The translations under genes and the position numbers were made by a program. DNA of 64,000 nt from Peiella sedimenti (lineage in GTDB: Bacteria > Pseudomonadota > Alphaproteobacteria > Caulobacterales > Caulobacteraceae). The DNA lies in NCBI RefSeq assembly GCF_030504955.1, contig NZ_JAUKTR010000003.1, positions 248,001 to 312,000 of the forward strand. The letters are read 5' to 3'. The notes under the pieces were generated by a model. The model ran no database searches. It had not been told where the DNA came from and saw nothing but the letters and a program-made list of their open reading frames with translations. Numbering within the stretch: position 1 is the stretch's first letter; each line of letters opens with the position of its first letter. This document shows, piece by piece, positions 44,143-51,637 of this stretch.

Positions 44143-44816
44143 GGCAGCATGTCCTCCAGACGCGCGCGGCGCAGCAGCCGCACCTGACGGCTGCCCCGCG
44201 CCTCGACCAGGCCCTGCGCCTCCAGTTGAGACAGGGTGCGCGACACGGTGTGAATGGTGAGGCCCAGATAGTCGGCCATGTCCTGACGCGACATGGGCAG
44301 ATCAAAGGCGTCTGCGGCGCCGGCGCGGTCGGCGAAGTTCAGCAGGAAGGACACGATCCGCTCCAGCGCGCCGTGACGCGCCAGGACCAGGGCATGCTCT
44401 TCGCTGCGATGGAAGGCGCGGATCGACACCTGCCACAGCGCCCGGCCCAGGTCCGCATCGTTGAGCGCCAGGTCAGACAGCTCGCTGCGGCGCATCGCTT
44501 CGACGGTGGTTTCGATCAGAGCGACCGCGGTCGAGCCGTGGCTGACGCCCGCCTCCAGGCCGATGAAGTCTCCAGGCAGGTGAAAGCTCATCACCTGACG
44601 TCGCCCGTCGCTGAACAGGCGATAGGCCGCCACGGCGCCGGTCTTTACCCGGAAGACGCGGTAGCTGGGCTCGCCTTGCGCGCACAACTCCTGGCCAGCG
44701 CGAAAGACTGAGGTCTGCGCGACCTCGTCGAAGGCGTCACAAACAGCGCAGGGTAGCGTCGTCGGGCGCGGAAGGGCCGAAGAGACAGCGCCAGTGTTCA
44801 GCGGCTGCATGACCAT
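44139..44816 (-). CDS. fixK: FixK/FNR-type Crp family regulator
   Basis: A 225-residue regulator; the ATG at 44816 has AAGGAG upstream, while longer frames are shadow sequence. The C-terminal winged helix MSRQDMADYLGLTIHTVSRT LSQLE is a FixK/FnrN hallmark. The N-terminus has a CAVC pair but not the full four-cysteine set of FNR, so a [4Fe-4S] cluster is unlikely. FixK is activated through FixLJ under low oxygen and binds TTGAY-N4-RTCAA boxes, such as those at 10450, 13474 and 16125 in element 1. It shares a divergent promoter region with the NnrR gene. Confidence 0.88.
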   Translation of the reverse strand: MVMQPLNTGAVSSALPRPTTLPCAVCDAFDEVAQTSVFRAGQELCAQGEPSYRVFRVKTGAVAAYRLFSDGRRQVMSFHLPGDFIGLEAGVSHGSTAVALIETTVEAMRRSELSDLALNDADLGRALWQVSIRAFHRSEEHALVLARHGALERIVSFLLNFADRAGAADAFDLPMSRQDMADYLGLTIHTVSRTLSQLEAQGLVEARGSRQVRLLRRARLEDMLP

Positions 44817-44964
44817 GGCGCGGCTCCTTGTTATGTGACGATCCATGCCGCCATGTCTATCGGTGGCGGCGACGCCCCGACACCTGGGGATTACGCCTAC
44901 GGGGTTTCCCCAAGTGGCCAGCACCGGCATCGCGGGCCTAGGCAGAGGGTGGAGTGGACCCCTT
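44817..44964. promoter_or_regulatory. Divergent fixK/nnrR control region
   Basis: 148 bp between the two divergent regulators. An imperfect inverted repeat, CACCTGGGGA ... TCCCCAAGTG (about 44880-44917), is the only clear structure; no FNR or NnrR box is seen here. Confidence 0.45.
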
Positions 44965-45654
44965 ATGCCGATAGCCGACCTGAACCTGTTGCGCCGGGCG
45001 GAAATGTTCGGGAGCCTGCCCACGGAAGCGCTGGCCGACATCGCCGCCGCAGGCTTGCCGAGGCGGCTGGTGGCGGGGGAGCGCATCTTCGCTCAGGGCG
45101 ATCCAGGGGTGACCTGCCACACCCTGATGGAAGGCCGAGTCAAGATCGTTCAGACCTTGCCGGATGGAACCCAGGCTGTCCTTCGCTTCATCGGTCCCGG
45201 CGAGATGTACGGCACAGTCGCGGCCTTGATGGACCAGCCCTTTCCAGCCGACGCCATAGCCGTGACGGAGTCCGTCGAACTGCGCTGGGGCGTCTCCAAC
45301 TTTCGCGAACTCATGCGCCGCCACCCGGAGATCGGCGTACGCTCCACCGCCTCGGCGGGAACACGGCTGTTCGATCTACAGAACCGGATCAGTGAACTCA
45401 GTACCGAACGCGTGGAGCAACGCATCGCCAGGGCTGTCCTGCGCTTGGCTGAACAGGCCGGGCGGCCTACGCCTCAAGGTACGGAAATCGACTTTCCCAT
45501 CACCCGGCAGGAGCTGGCCGAGATGACCGGCTCCACCCTGCATACGGTCAGCCGGACACTGGCCGCCTGGGACCAGGCCGGTGTGACCGCCAGCGCCCGC
45601 CGCCGCGTCATCGTGCGCGATCGTGCCGCGCTACAGGCCATGGCCGATCACTGA
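44965..45654 (+). CDS. nnrR: NnrR-type Crp/Fnr regulator of denitrification
   Basis: A 229-residue protein; the ATG at 44965 follows GGTGGAGTGG, and longer frames upstream are shadow sequence. The sensor barrel (VAGERIFAQGDPGVTCHTLM) has no FNR cysteines. The DNA-binding helix is FPITRQELAEMTGSTLHTVSRTL, typical for the NnrR/DNR group of NO-responsive activators. In alphaproteobacteria NnrR turns on nirK, nor and nnrS at TTGNG-N4-CNCAA sites; six such sites occur in this island. It therefore likely controls the whole unit. Confidence 0.88.
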   Translation: MPIADLNLLRRAEMFGSLPTEALADIAAAGLPRRLVAGERIFAQGDPGVTCHTLMEGRVKIVQTLPDGTQAVLRFIGPGEMYGTVAALMDQPFPADAIAVTESVELRWGVSNFRELMRRHPEIGVRSTASAGTRLFDLQNRISELSTERVEQRIARAVLRLAEQAGRPTPQGTEIDFPITRQELAEMTGSTLHTVSRTLAAWDQAGVTASARRRVIVRDRAALQAMADH

Positions 45655-45726
45655 GGCTTCTTCCGAACGCAAAGCGGGCCCGGAGCAGCGCTCCAGGCCC
45701 GCGGCTCGACCGGCGAGAGAGAGGGA

Positions 45727-46173
45727 TCAAAGCCGGCCGAACATCTCGGCGAAACGGCGCCGGGCGATGCCGGGCGCGGTGGTTGCGTGCTGTTGGGCTC
45801 CGGCACGGTTGGCGGCGCCGTCGCCGACGACCACCAGCCCGACCATGCCCATGCCGTAGTGAGGCGCGCACTTGACGCCATAGACCCCGGGGCGCGTCAC
45901 CTGCAGCACATACTCGCGGCCCATGGCGCCGCGCGTGACCTGGACGCCCGGCGGCAGCATGCCGGCGATGGTCTCGGCGTTGTGCCCCGGATTGGTCGGC
46001 ACATAGCGGATGGTGTCGCCTGGGCGGGCACGGACCACAGCCGGGACGAAGACCATGTTTCCGCCCTCGCCGCGGTTCAGCATCTGCACGCGGTGTTCGG
46101 CGGCGGCGGCTTCGCCCGCCATGGCCAGGGCGGCGCCCGCGAGAGCCAGGGTGAGGAAGGTGCGTTTCAGCAT
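45727..46173 (-). CDS. Pseudoazurin (type 1 copper electron carrier)
   Basis: A 148-residue periplasmic protein; the start at 46173 gives a clean signal peptide ending GEAAAA. The type 1 copper ligands are His in NPGHNAETI and Cys-His-Met in VKCAPHYGMGMVGL, with the Cys +3 His +8 Met spacing of pseudoazurin. It would deliver electrons to NirK. A TTGCG-N4-CACAA box lies 79 bp upstream. The C-terminal tail (AGAQQHATTAPGIARRRFAE) is longer than needed for the barrel, as in other pseudoazurins. Confidence 0.9.
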   Translation of the reverse strand: MLKRTFLTLALAGAALAMAGEAAAAEHRVQMLNRGEGGNMVFVPAVVRARPGDTIRYVPTNPGHNAETIAGMLPPGVQVTRGAMGREYVLQVTRPGVYGVKCAPHYGMGMVGLVVVGDGAANRAGAQQHATTAPGIARRRFAEMFGRL

Positions 46174-46251
46174 TGTCGGACTACCTTGAGCAAGCGGCGC
46201 GGCCCCTGCCGCGTCGTGGCCGTCTTTTAGGCTCGCGCCGCCCCTGCAACC

Positions 46252-46265
46252 TTGCGCGCGCACAA
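46252..46265. promoter_or_regulatory. NnrR-type box between pseudoazurin and nrdJ
   Basis: TTGCGCGCGCACAA equals TTGCG-N4-CACAA. It is 79 bp from the pseudoazurin start and 121 bp from the nrdJ start; the former is the likelier target. Confidence 0.65.
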
Positions 46266-46319
46266 GCTCAAGCCTCCGTAGGAACGCGGAAGGGCTGTCC
46301 CCAGGAGCGGGCGCCGAGT

Positions 46320-46333
46320 TTGAGCCCGCGCAA
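46320..46333 (+). promoter_or_regulatory. NnrR-type box ahead of nrdJ
   Basis: TTGAGCCCGCGCAA, TTGNG-N4-CGCAA, 53 bp before the nrdJ ATG. It implies anoxia or NO-linked expression of the oxygen-independent ribonucleotide reductase. Confidence 0.65.
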
Positions 46334-46385
46334 ATAGGGGCCGAAAAGAATCATCCAGCCTGGGCGATCCGAAGGAGGACCATCC

Positions 46386-48602
46386 ATGGCGTTCGACAAT
46401 CCCTTGGCCGCCGAGATTTGGCGCGGCAAATACAGCTTTAATCCGCCCGGGGGCGGCGGCGACGAGTCGGTCGAGCAGACCTGGGCGCGCGTCGCATCCG
46501 CCGTCGCTGAGGCAGAGCCGCCCAAGGCGCGCCGCCAGTGGCGCGACCGTTTCCGCGAGGCTCTGGCTGATTTTCAGTTCCTGCCTGCGGGCCGAATCCT
46601 GGCTGGCGCCGGCACGGGGCGCAGCGTCACCCTGTTCAACTGCTTCGTCATGGGCACGGTGCCGGACGACCTGCCGGGCATATTCGAGGCCGTGCGCGAG
46701 GCCGCCGTAACCATGCAACAAGGCGGTGGCGTCGGCATGGACTTCTCCACCATTCGCCCCGCCGGCGCGCCAGTTATGGGCGTGGGCGCCGACGCCTCCG
46801 GCCCTTTGAGCTTCATGGACGTTTGGGACGCCATGTGCCGCACCATCCTGTCAGCAGGGCAGAGGCGCGGCGCAATGATGGGCTGCCTGCGCATCGATCA
46901 CCCCGACATCGAGGCCTTCATCGACGCCAAGCGCGACCCCACACGGCTGAGGAACTTCAACGTCTCGGTTCTGGTCACGGACGACTTCATGGAGGCGCTG
47001 AAGACGGGAGACCACTGGCCACTCGTCTTCGGCGGGCAGACCTATCGCACCGTGCCGGCCCGAGATCTGTGGCGCAGGCTGATGCAGGCTACCTACGACG
47101 TCGCCGAGCCGGGCGTAATCTTCATCGACCGGGTCAACAGCCAGAACAATCTGGCGGGCATCGAGACGATTTCGGCCAGCAACCCGTGCGGCGAGCAGAT
47201 GCTCCCGCCCTACGGCGCCTGTTTGTTGGGATCGATCAATCTGGCGCGGCTAGTCCCGCATCCCTTTGCTGAAGACGCGGCCTTGGATGAGGAGAGGCTG
47301 GCCGAGCTGACGCGAACGGCGATCCGTTTTCTCGACGACGTCATCGACGTGTCGCGCTATCCGCTGCCGGCACAGGAACAAGAGGCCAAGGCCAAGCGGC
47401 GGATCGGCCTGGGCGTGACCGGCTTGGCGGATGCACTCGTGTTCTGCGGCGTCCGCTACGGCGAGGATGAGGCGGCTGCCCTGACCACCCGCTGGCTGTC
47501 GGTCATCAAGCGCGAGGCCTACCGCGCCTCGGCTGAGCTCGCCGCCGAGAAGGGAGTGTTCCCGCTTTACCAGCCCACCATCCTCGACACACCGAACCTG
47601 AAAAGTCTGGACCCTGAAACGCGCGAGCTCATCACGCGGCACGGTCTGCGCAACGGCTGTCTGACCTCGATCGCGCCGACCGGGACCACCTCGCTGCTGG
47701 CAGGAAACGTCTCCTCCGGCATCGAGCCGGTGTTCGCCTACGCCTACACGCGAAAGGTCTTGCAGCCTGATGGCTCCAAGCGCGAGGAGGCCGTCGAGGA
47801 CTACGCTCTCACGATATGGAAGCGGCTGCACGGGGACGCCCCACCGCCCGAGCACGCCTTCGCCACCGCCCAGACCCTGACTCCTGAACATCACCTAAAG
47901 ATGCAGGCGGCGGCGCAGGGCCAGGTGGACAGCTCCATCTCCAAGACGGTCAACTGCCCAGAGGATATCGCCTTCGACGACTTCGCCGATGTCTATGTCC
48001 GAGGCTGGACCATGGGCTGCAAGGGTCTGACCACGTACCGGCCCAATGCCGTGACCGGATCGGTGCTGTCGGCCGAACCGCCAAAGCCCGCAGCCCCACC
48101 GGCCGAGAACCACCCCGCGTTGGCGCACCGGCCCGAAACCCTGTCTGGAAGCACCTACAAGCTGCGCTGGCCGGACAGCCCTCACGCGGTCTACGTGACC
48201 CTGAACGACGTGGAAGACCCCGACGGGACGCGGCCCTTCGAGATCTTCGTCAACTCGAAGAACATGGAGCACTACGCCTGGACCCTGGCCCTGACCCGCA
48301 TGGTCTCGGCGGTGTTCCGGCGCGGCGGCGACGTCAGCTTCGTGGCGGAGGAGCTGAAGGCGGTGTTCGATCCGCGGGGCGGCGGCTGGATGAACGGCCG
48401 TTATGTGGCCTCGCTGCCTGCGGCCATCGGCGGAATCATCGAACGGCACCTCGGGCGCGAGGCGGTCTGCGTTAGCCACGCTGAGGCGCAGCCTGCGGCG
48501 GTTATCGCCGGTCCGTCCTGCCCCCGATGCGGCACGGCCGGCATGGTGCGCAAAGAGGGCTGCGACACCTGCTTTGAATGCGGCTACTCCAAGTGCGGCT
48601 GA
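46386..48602 (+). CDS. nrdJ: Adenosylcobalamin-dependent class II ribonucleotide reductase
   Basis: A 738-residue enzyme. Near residues 75-80 FNCFVMG provides an active-site Cys; SASNPCGEQMLPPYG has the catalytic N-x-C-x-E set, and IAPTGTTSLLAGNVSSGIEP is a conserved class II box. The C-terminus has redox cysteines in CPRCGTAGMVRKEG and CFECGYSKCG. It makes deoxynucleotides using B12 and works with or without oxygen, so it complements class I enzymes under denitrification. AAGGAGG precedes the ATG. The island thus carries its own anaerobic dNTP supply, provided cobalamin is available. Confidence 0.94.
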   Translation: MAFDNPLAAEIWRGKYSFNPPGGGGDESVEQTWARVASAVAEAEPPKARRQWRDRFREALADFQFLPAGRILAGAGTGRSVTLFNCFVMGTVPDDLPGIFEAVREAAVTMQQGGGVGMDFSTIRPAGAPVMGVGADASGPLSFMDVWDAMCRTILSAGQRRGAMMGCLRIDHPDIEAFIDAKRDPTRLRNFNVSVLVTDDFMEALKTGDHWPLVFGGQTYRTVPARDLWRRLMQATYDVAEPGVIFIDRVNSQNNLAGIETISASNPCGEQMLPPYGACLLGSINLARLVPHPFAEDAALDEERLAELTRTAIRFLDDVIDVSRYPLPAQEQEAKAKRRIGLGVTGLADALVFCGVRYGEDEAAALTTRWLSVIKREAYRASAELAAEKGVFPLYQPTILDTPNLKSLDPETRELITRHGLRNGCLTSIAPTGTTSLLAGNVSSGIEPVFAYAYTRKVLQPDGSKREEAVEDYALTIWKRLHGDAPPPEHAFATAQTLTPEHHLKMQAAAQGQVDSSISKTVNCPEDIAFDDFADVYVRGWTMGCKGLTTYRPNAVTGSVLSAEPPKPAAPPAENHPALAHRPETLSGSTYKLRWPDSPHAVYVTLNDVEDPDGTRPFEIFVNSKNMEHYAWTLALTRMVSAVFRRGGDVSFVAEELKAVFDPRGGGWMNGRYVASLPAAIGGIIERHLGREAVCVSHAEAQPAAVIAGPSCPRCGTAGMVRKEGCDTCFECGYSKCG

Positions 48603-48606
48603 TGGG

Positions 48607-49782
48607 TCAGTAGCGATACTCCAGCGTCAGCCAGACCTTGCTGAAGTCGGCGAACGCGAGCCGCCGGCTCTCGAACCGGGCGGCCTTCGCCTCGATCGAC
48701 AGGCGCTCTCCCAGAGGCGCCGAGGCTGAGATGTCGAATTCACGACCTACGGCATTCCGGCCGGAGCCATCCTGGAAGCTGTGGGCCTCGGCAGCGAGCC
48801 GAAAGCGGCCGCCGGCCCTCTGTACGCGTAATAAATCGTCGGTCAGCCCATAGCTGGGCGTGGCCCCGATGACGTCTGACCAGCCGAGGAAGGCGTGGTT
48901 GGAGCCCAGGGGCGTCTGGAAGGCGTGTGGGCCGTCCCCCTCCAGCCACTCCCGGCCCACTTGAACGGACCAGTCCTGCCGTCTCACGCCGACCACGGCG
49001 CGTGCGTACGCCACAGAGAAGTCGCCGTGGTTGGGACCGAACGCCGACTGACGCCCATAGTCGAGGCGCCAGGCCGCCTCTGTCTGCCCCGTCACCCGCC
49101 GCTCACCTTCGACCGCGATCACCCAAGTCCGCAGGGACTCGGCCGGGCGGCCTTCTAGATCGCTGGTCAGATAGAGGCCCGACAGGCGTCCCGCAGGGGT
49201 CTCGGCCTGGGCGCTCAGGGCGTTGACAGCTCCGCGCCATACGCCCTGCGGATGGTCCGCGCCCGGGAAGCGCCGCACGTTCTTGGCGTGCAGGAACGTG
49301 ACGCTCAGGCCCCGAGCGACGGTGGTGTTGATCCGCAGAGCATCAAAGGTCTGCTCATTCTGCCTCCATCCGCTGTTGCCGACAAAGCGGCCATCGCCCA
49401 GCACGACCCGCTGGCGACCGGCGATGATTTCGAAGGCGGGGCTGGGCCGCCAGCTGAGCTGGGCTCGGTTCAGCTCCAGCGAATCCCCGTCGCTGATGGT
49501 CGGACGAGCGGGATCGGGCGAGAGCGGAGCGGAAAAGTCGTCATCGATGACCGATACCGCCTCGCCTTCGATAAGCGCCTGTAGGCCTCGGCGGCGCTCG
49601 GAACGCCAGCCCAGTCGGGAGCGGACCGTCAGGGCGTGAGCATCCTCCAGTCCAGTCTGCGAGACGATCTCGGACCTCGCGCGGAACTCCACAATGAGGT
49701 CAGCGGCGTCGTCCGTTGCGGCGTCGGCGGCCTGAGGTGCAGGCGTGACGGAGGTCAGCAGGGCCAAGGTCAACGCTAGCAT
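48607..49782 (-). CDS. Outer-membrane porin (alginate-export-like)
   Basis: A 391-residue protein with a short signal peptide (LALTLALLTSVTPAPQA) and a long beta-rich chain ending in VWLTLEYRY, an aromatic terminal strand. Segments such as LELNRAQLSWRPSPAFEIIA, GRQRVVLGDGRFVGNSGWRQ and NEQTFDALRINTT are typical of the alginate export family porins. It lies 71 bp after nirK with a hairpin between. It may admit nitrite or another anion/solute, which is inference. Confidence 0.75.
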   Translation of the reverse strand: MLALTLALLTSVTPAPQAADAATDDAADLIVEFRARSEIVSQTGLEDAHALTVRSRLGWRSERRRGLQALIEGEAVSVIDDDFSAPLSPDPARPTISDGDSLELNRAQLSWRPSPAFEIIAGRQRVVLGDGRFVGNSGWRQNEQTFDALRINTTVARGLSVTFLHAKNVRRFPGADHPQGVWRGAVNALSAQAETPAGRLSGLYLTSDLEGRPAESLRTWVIAVEGERRVTGQTEAAWRLDYGRQSAFGPNHGDFSVAYARAVVGVRRQDWSVQVGREWLEGDGPHAFQTPLGSNHAFLGWSDVIGATPSYGLTDDLLRVQRAGGRFRLAAEAHSFQDGSGRNAVGREFDISASAPLGERLSIEAKAARFESRRLAFADFSKVWLTLEYRY

Positions 49783-49801
49783 GAGGGTTCCTGAAGAAAG
49801 A

Positions 49802-49825
49802 GGCCGCCGGATCGCTCCGGCGGCC
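49802..49825 (-). terminator. Hairpin between nirK and porin
   Basis: GGCCGCCGGA/TCCGGCGGCC, 10-bp stem with 4-base loop, followed on the minus strand by TCTTTCTT. It probably terminates or attenuates nirK transcription ahead of the porin. Confidence 0.7.
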
Positions 49826-49853
49826 GTTCAGTTCCTAGTCGGACAAGGGCCGC

Positions 49854-50891
49854 CTAGTGCTCCATATGGTTGTGGGCCGCGTCATCGCCCCGGAAGAGAT
49901 CGGGGTTCTGGGATCCCGTGACCTCGATGATCCCGGCTGCGCCACGGTCGACGCGGCTGAGGGCATGATCGACCATGATGTAGCTGCCCGGCACCTCGAA
50001 GGTCAGATCCACCACGGTGGCGCCGCCAGGCGGCACGGAGACGGTCTGCACATCGTCCACCGTCGCGCTGGTCAGCGATCCCATGTTGTAAACGTGGTCG
50101 AAAATCTCGCCGATGACATGGAAGCTCGAGGTCTTGTTGGGGCCGCCGACACCGAAGTAGATGCGGGCGGTCTCGCCGACCCGAACCTGCAGCGCGTTGG
50201 GGCCGGTCAGCGCTTTGAAGGCGCCATTCATCACATAGTACGTGGGCTGTTCGTTGAGCAGGTTATCGATGCTCTCCGTCAGCAGCCCGGGCGTGCCTTG
50301 GGGCTGCTCGGTGTAGATTTCGCCCTGCATGACGTAGAACTCATGGTCCACGGGCGGCAGGCCGCCTTCGGGCTCCACCAGGATCAGCCCATACATGCCG
50401 TTGGCGATGTGCTGGGCCACCATGGGCGTGGCGCAGTGATAGACGTAGAGCCCCGGCGCCACCGCGCGGAAGGTGAAGCTGCGGCGTTCGCCCGGATTGG
50501 CGTTGGTGGCCGCCGCTCCGCCGCCCGGACCGGTGACGGCGTGGAAGTCCACATTGTGCATCATGGCGCTGGTGTCGGCGTTGCGCAGGTTCACCTCGAC
50601 CGTGTCGCCGACGCGCACCCGGATCATCGGACCAGGCACCCGGTCGTTATAGGTCCAGTAGGTGTAGGTCGTACCGTCCTCAAGCTGGCCGATCACCTCA
50701 GTGGTCTCCAGGTCGACGACGTGGTGGCGCGGGCCGGTCTGGGCCGCCAGCGGCCCCGGCAGATCATCGCCTCGGCGGATAATGTCGGCGGCAGGCGCGG
50801 GATCACCCGCAGGCGCGGCATCTTGGGCGCGAACGGCGGCGGCGCTGAGGCTCAGCAGGGCGACGCCGGCGAGAAGGGTAAGGCGTTTCAT
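49854..50891 (-). CDS. nirK: Copper-containing nitrite reductase
   Basis: A 345-residue periplasmic enzyme with signal peptide (LLAGVALLSLSAAAVRA). Two cupredoxin domains are present. Type 1 and 2 copper ligands: NVDFHAVTGPGGG, LYVYHCATPMVAQHIANGMY (His-Cys ... His ... Met) and SSFHVIGEIFDHVY. It reduces nitrite to NO. It is led by a near-consensus NnrR box at 50959-50972. With pseudoazurin and norB it gives nitrite to N2O. The C-terminal half matches NirK but no extra cytochrome or cupredoxin extension is present. Confidence 0.95.
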   Translation of the reverse strand: MKRLTLLAGVALLSLSAAAVRAQDAAPAGDPAPAADIIRRGDDLPGPLAAQTGPRHHVVDLETTEVIGQLEDGTTYTYWTYNDRVPGPMIRVRVGDTVEVNLRNADTSAMMHNVDFHAVTGPGGGAAATNANPGERRSFTFRAVAPGLYVYHCATPMVAQHIANGMYGLILVEPEGGLPPVDHEFYVMQGEIYTEQPQGTPGLLTESIDNLLNEQPTYYVMNGAFKALTGPNALQVRVGETARIYFGVGGPNKTSSFHVIGEIFDHVYNMGSLTSATVDDVQTVSVPPGGATVVDLTFEVPGSYIMVDHALSRVDRGAAGIIEVTGSQNPDLFRGDDAAHNHMEH

Positions 50892-50958
50892 CTTTCAGTC
50901 TCCCGGGCCTGACGCGGCCCTGATGGAGCTGATCTAGAGCGGGTGGTCTGGCCAGACT

Positions 50959-50972
50959 TTGCGCCCCAACAA
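50959..50972 (-). promoter_or_regulatory. NnrR-like box ahead of nirK
   Basis: TTGCGCCCCAACAA (TTGCG-N4-AACAA) lies 68 bp upstream of the nirK start. The right half deviates by one base from CACAA, so the match is weaker than for norB. Confidence 0.55.
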
Positions 50973-51060
50973 TCTCACCAGAGGAGTAGCCCGATGGGAA
51001 ATTTGCGTATGCCGTTCCACTGTGAGCTCGGTGAGCGAGAGTTGGCGCAATTGGACAGAA

Positions 51061-51083
51061 GACCCGGGCCGACGGCCCGGGTC
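51061..51083 (-). terminator. Terminator after the YcnI gene
   Basis: GACCCGGGCC-GAC-GGCCCGGGTC, 10-bp stem with a 3-base loop, about 27 bp after the YcnI stop. It is followed on the minus strand by TTCTGTCC. Confidence 0.7.
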
Positions 51084-51109
51084 CCTGATCGCACCATGCT
51101 GAGGACGCC

Positions 51110-51625
51110 TCAGTGGTGGGCGTGGTCCGCCGGAGGACTGACCCTCAGCCGCGCCGGCGGATGAGCGGGGCGATGGCCGTCGGGCCCGGCGCTCTCGCTC
51201 CAGCTGACCTCTCCCTGTTCGCAGGTTTGGAGGATATTGAAGGTCAGCTCACCAGTCTGTTGGGGCAACTTCGCCGCCAGGCCGAAGGTGTCGAACTGGT
51301 TGTCCGGCAACCTACCCGTCCAAGTCACGGCGCTGACCCGCTCCGTCAACATACGGCCGCCTTCTCCGGCGACAGGGCTGGCGAGCGACGCGTGTTCGAT
51401 AGTCACGATCCAGCCAGGCTTCGCCTGGGGCCGCGCCACGATCAAAGCCTCGGGCACCTCCACCCGGATTGAAGTGGTCGCTGAGCCATTGCAGCCGTGC
51501 CCGACGCGCAGCTCTCCGACCCAGTAGTCCCCGGCCCGGGCCTCGGGCTGCGCGAAGACGGGGTGAGCGCCCGCGGGAAAGGCGACAATGGCCAGGGCGG
51601 CGGCGATCATAAAGGTGTGGCGCAT
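51110..51625 (-). CDS. YcnI family (DUF1775) periplasmic copper-related protein
   Basis: A 171-residue exported protein with a signal ending AGAHPVFAQ; the His after the signal-processing site is a candidate copper ligand. The body has HGCNGSATTSIRVEVPEALI, the DUF1775 core, and RPQAKPGWIVTIEH, SAVTWTGRLPDNQFDTFGLA and SWSESAGPDGHRPAHPPARL with more His. The family binds copper and pairs with CopC/CopD-like partners. It lies 12 bp after the TonB receptor gene in the same direction, so both probably form an operon for copper acquisition or handling needed by NirK and the oxidase. Confidence 0.85.
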   Translation of the reverse strand: MRHTFMIAAALAIVAFPAGAHPVFAQPEARAGDYWVGELRVGHGCNGSATTSIRVEVPEALIVARPQAKPGWIVTIEHASLASPVAGEGGRMLTERVSAVTWTGRLPDNQFDTFGLAAKLPQQTGELTFNILQTCEQGEVSWSESAGPDGHRPAHPPARLRVSPPADHAHH

Positions 51626-51637
51626 GACATTCCCTTC

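Noticed and set aside
50994-51164. Small plus-strand frame with GAGGAG in front, between nirK and the YcnI gene
   Set aside because: It runs through the terminator hairpin at 51061-51083 and antisense into the YcnI end; the peptide has no family. Possible but not supported.
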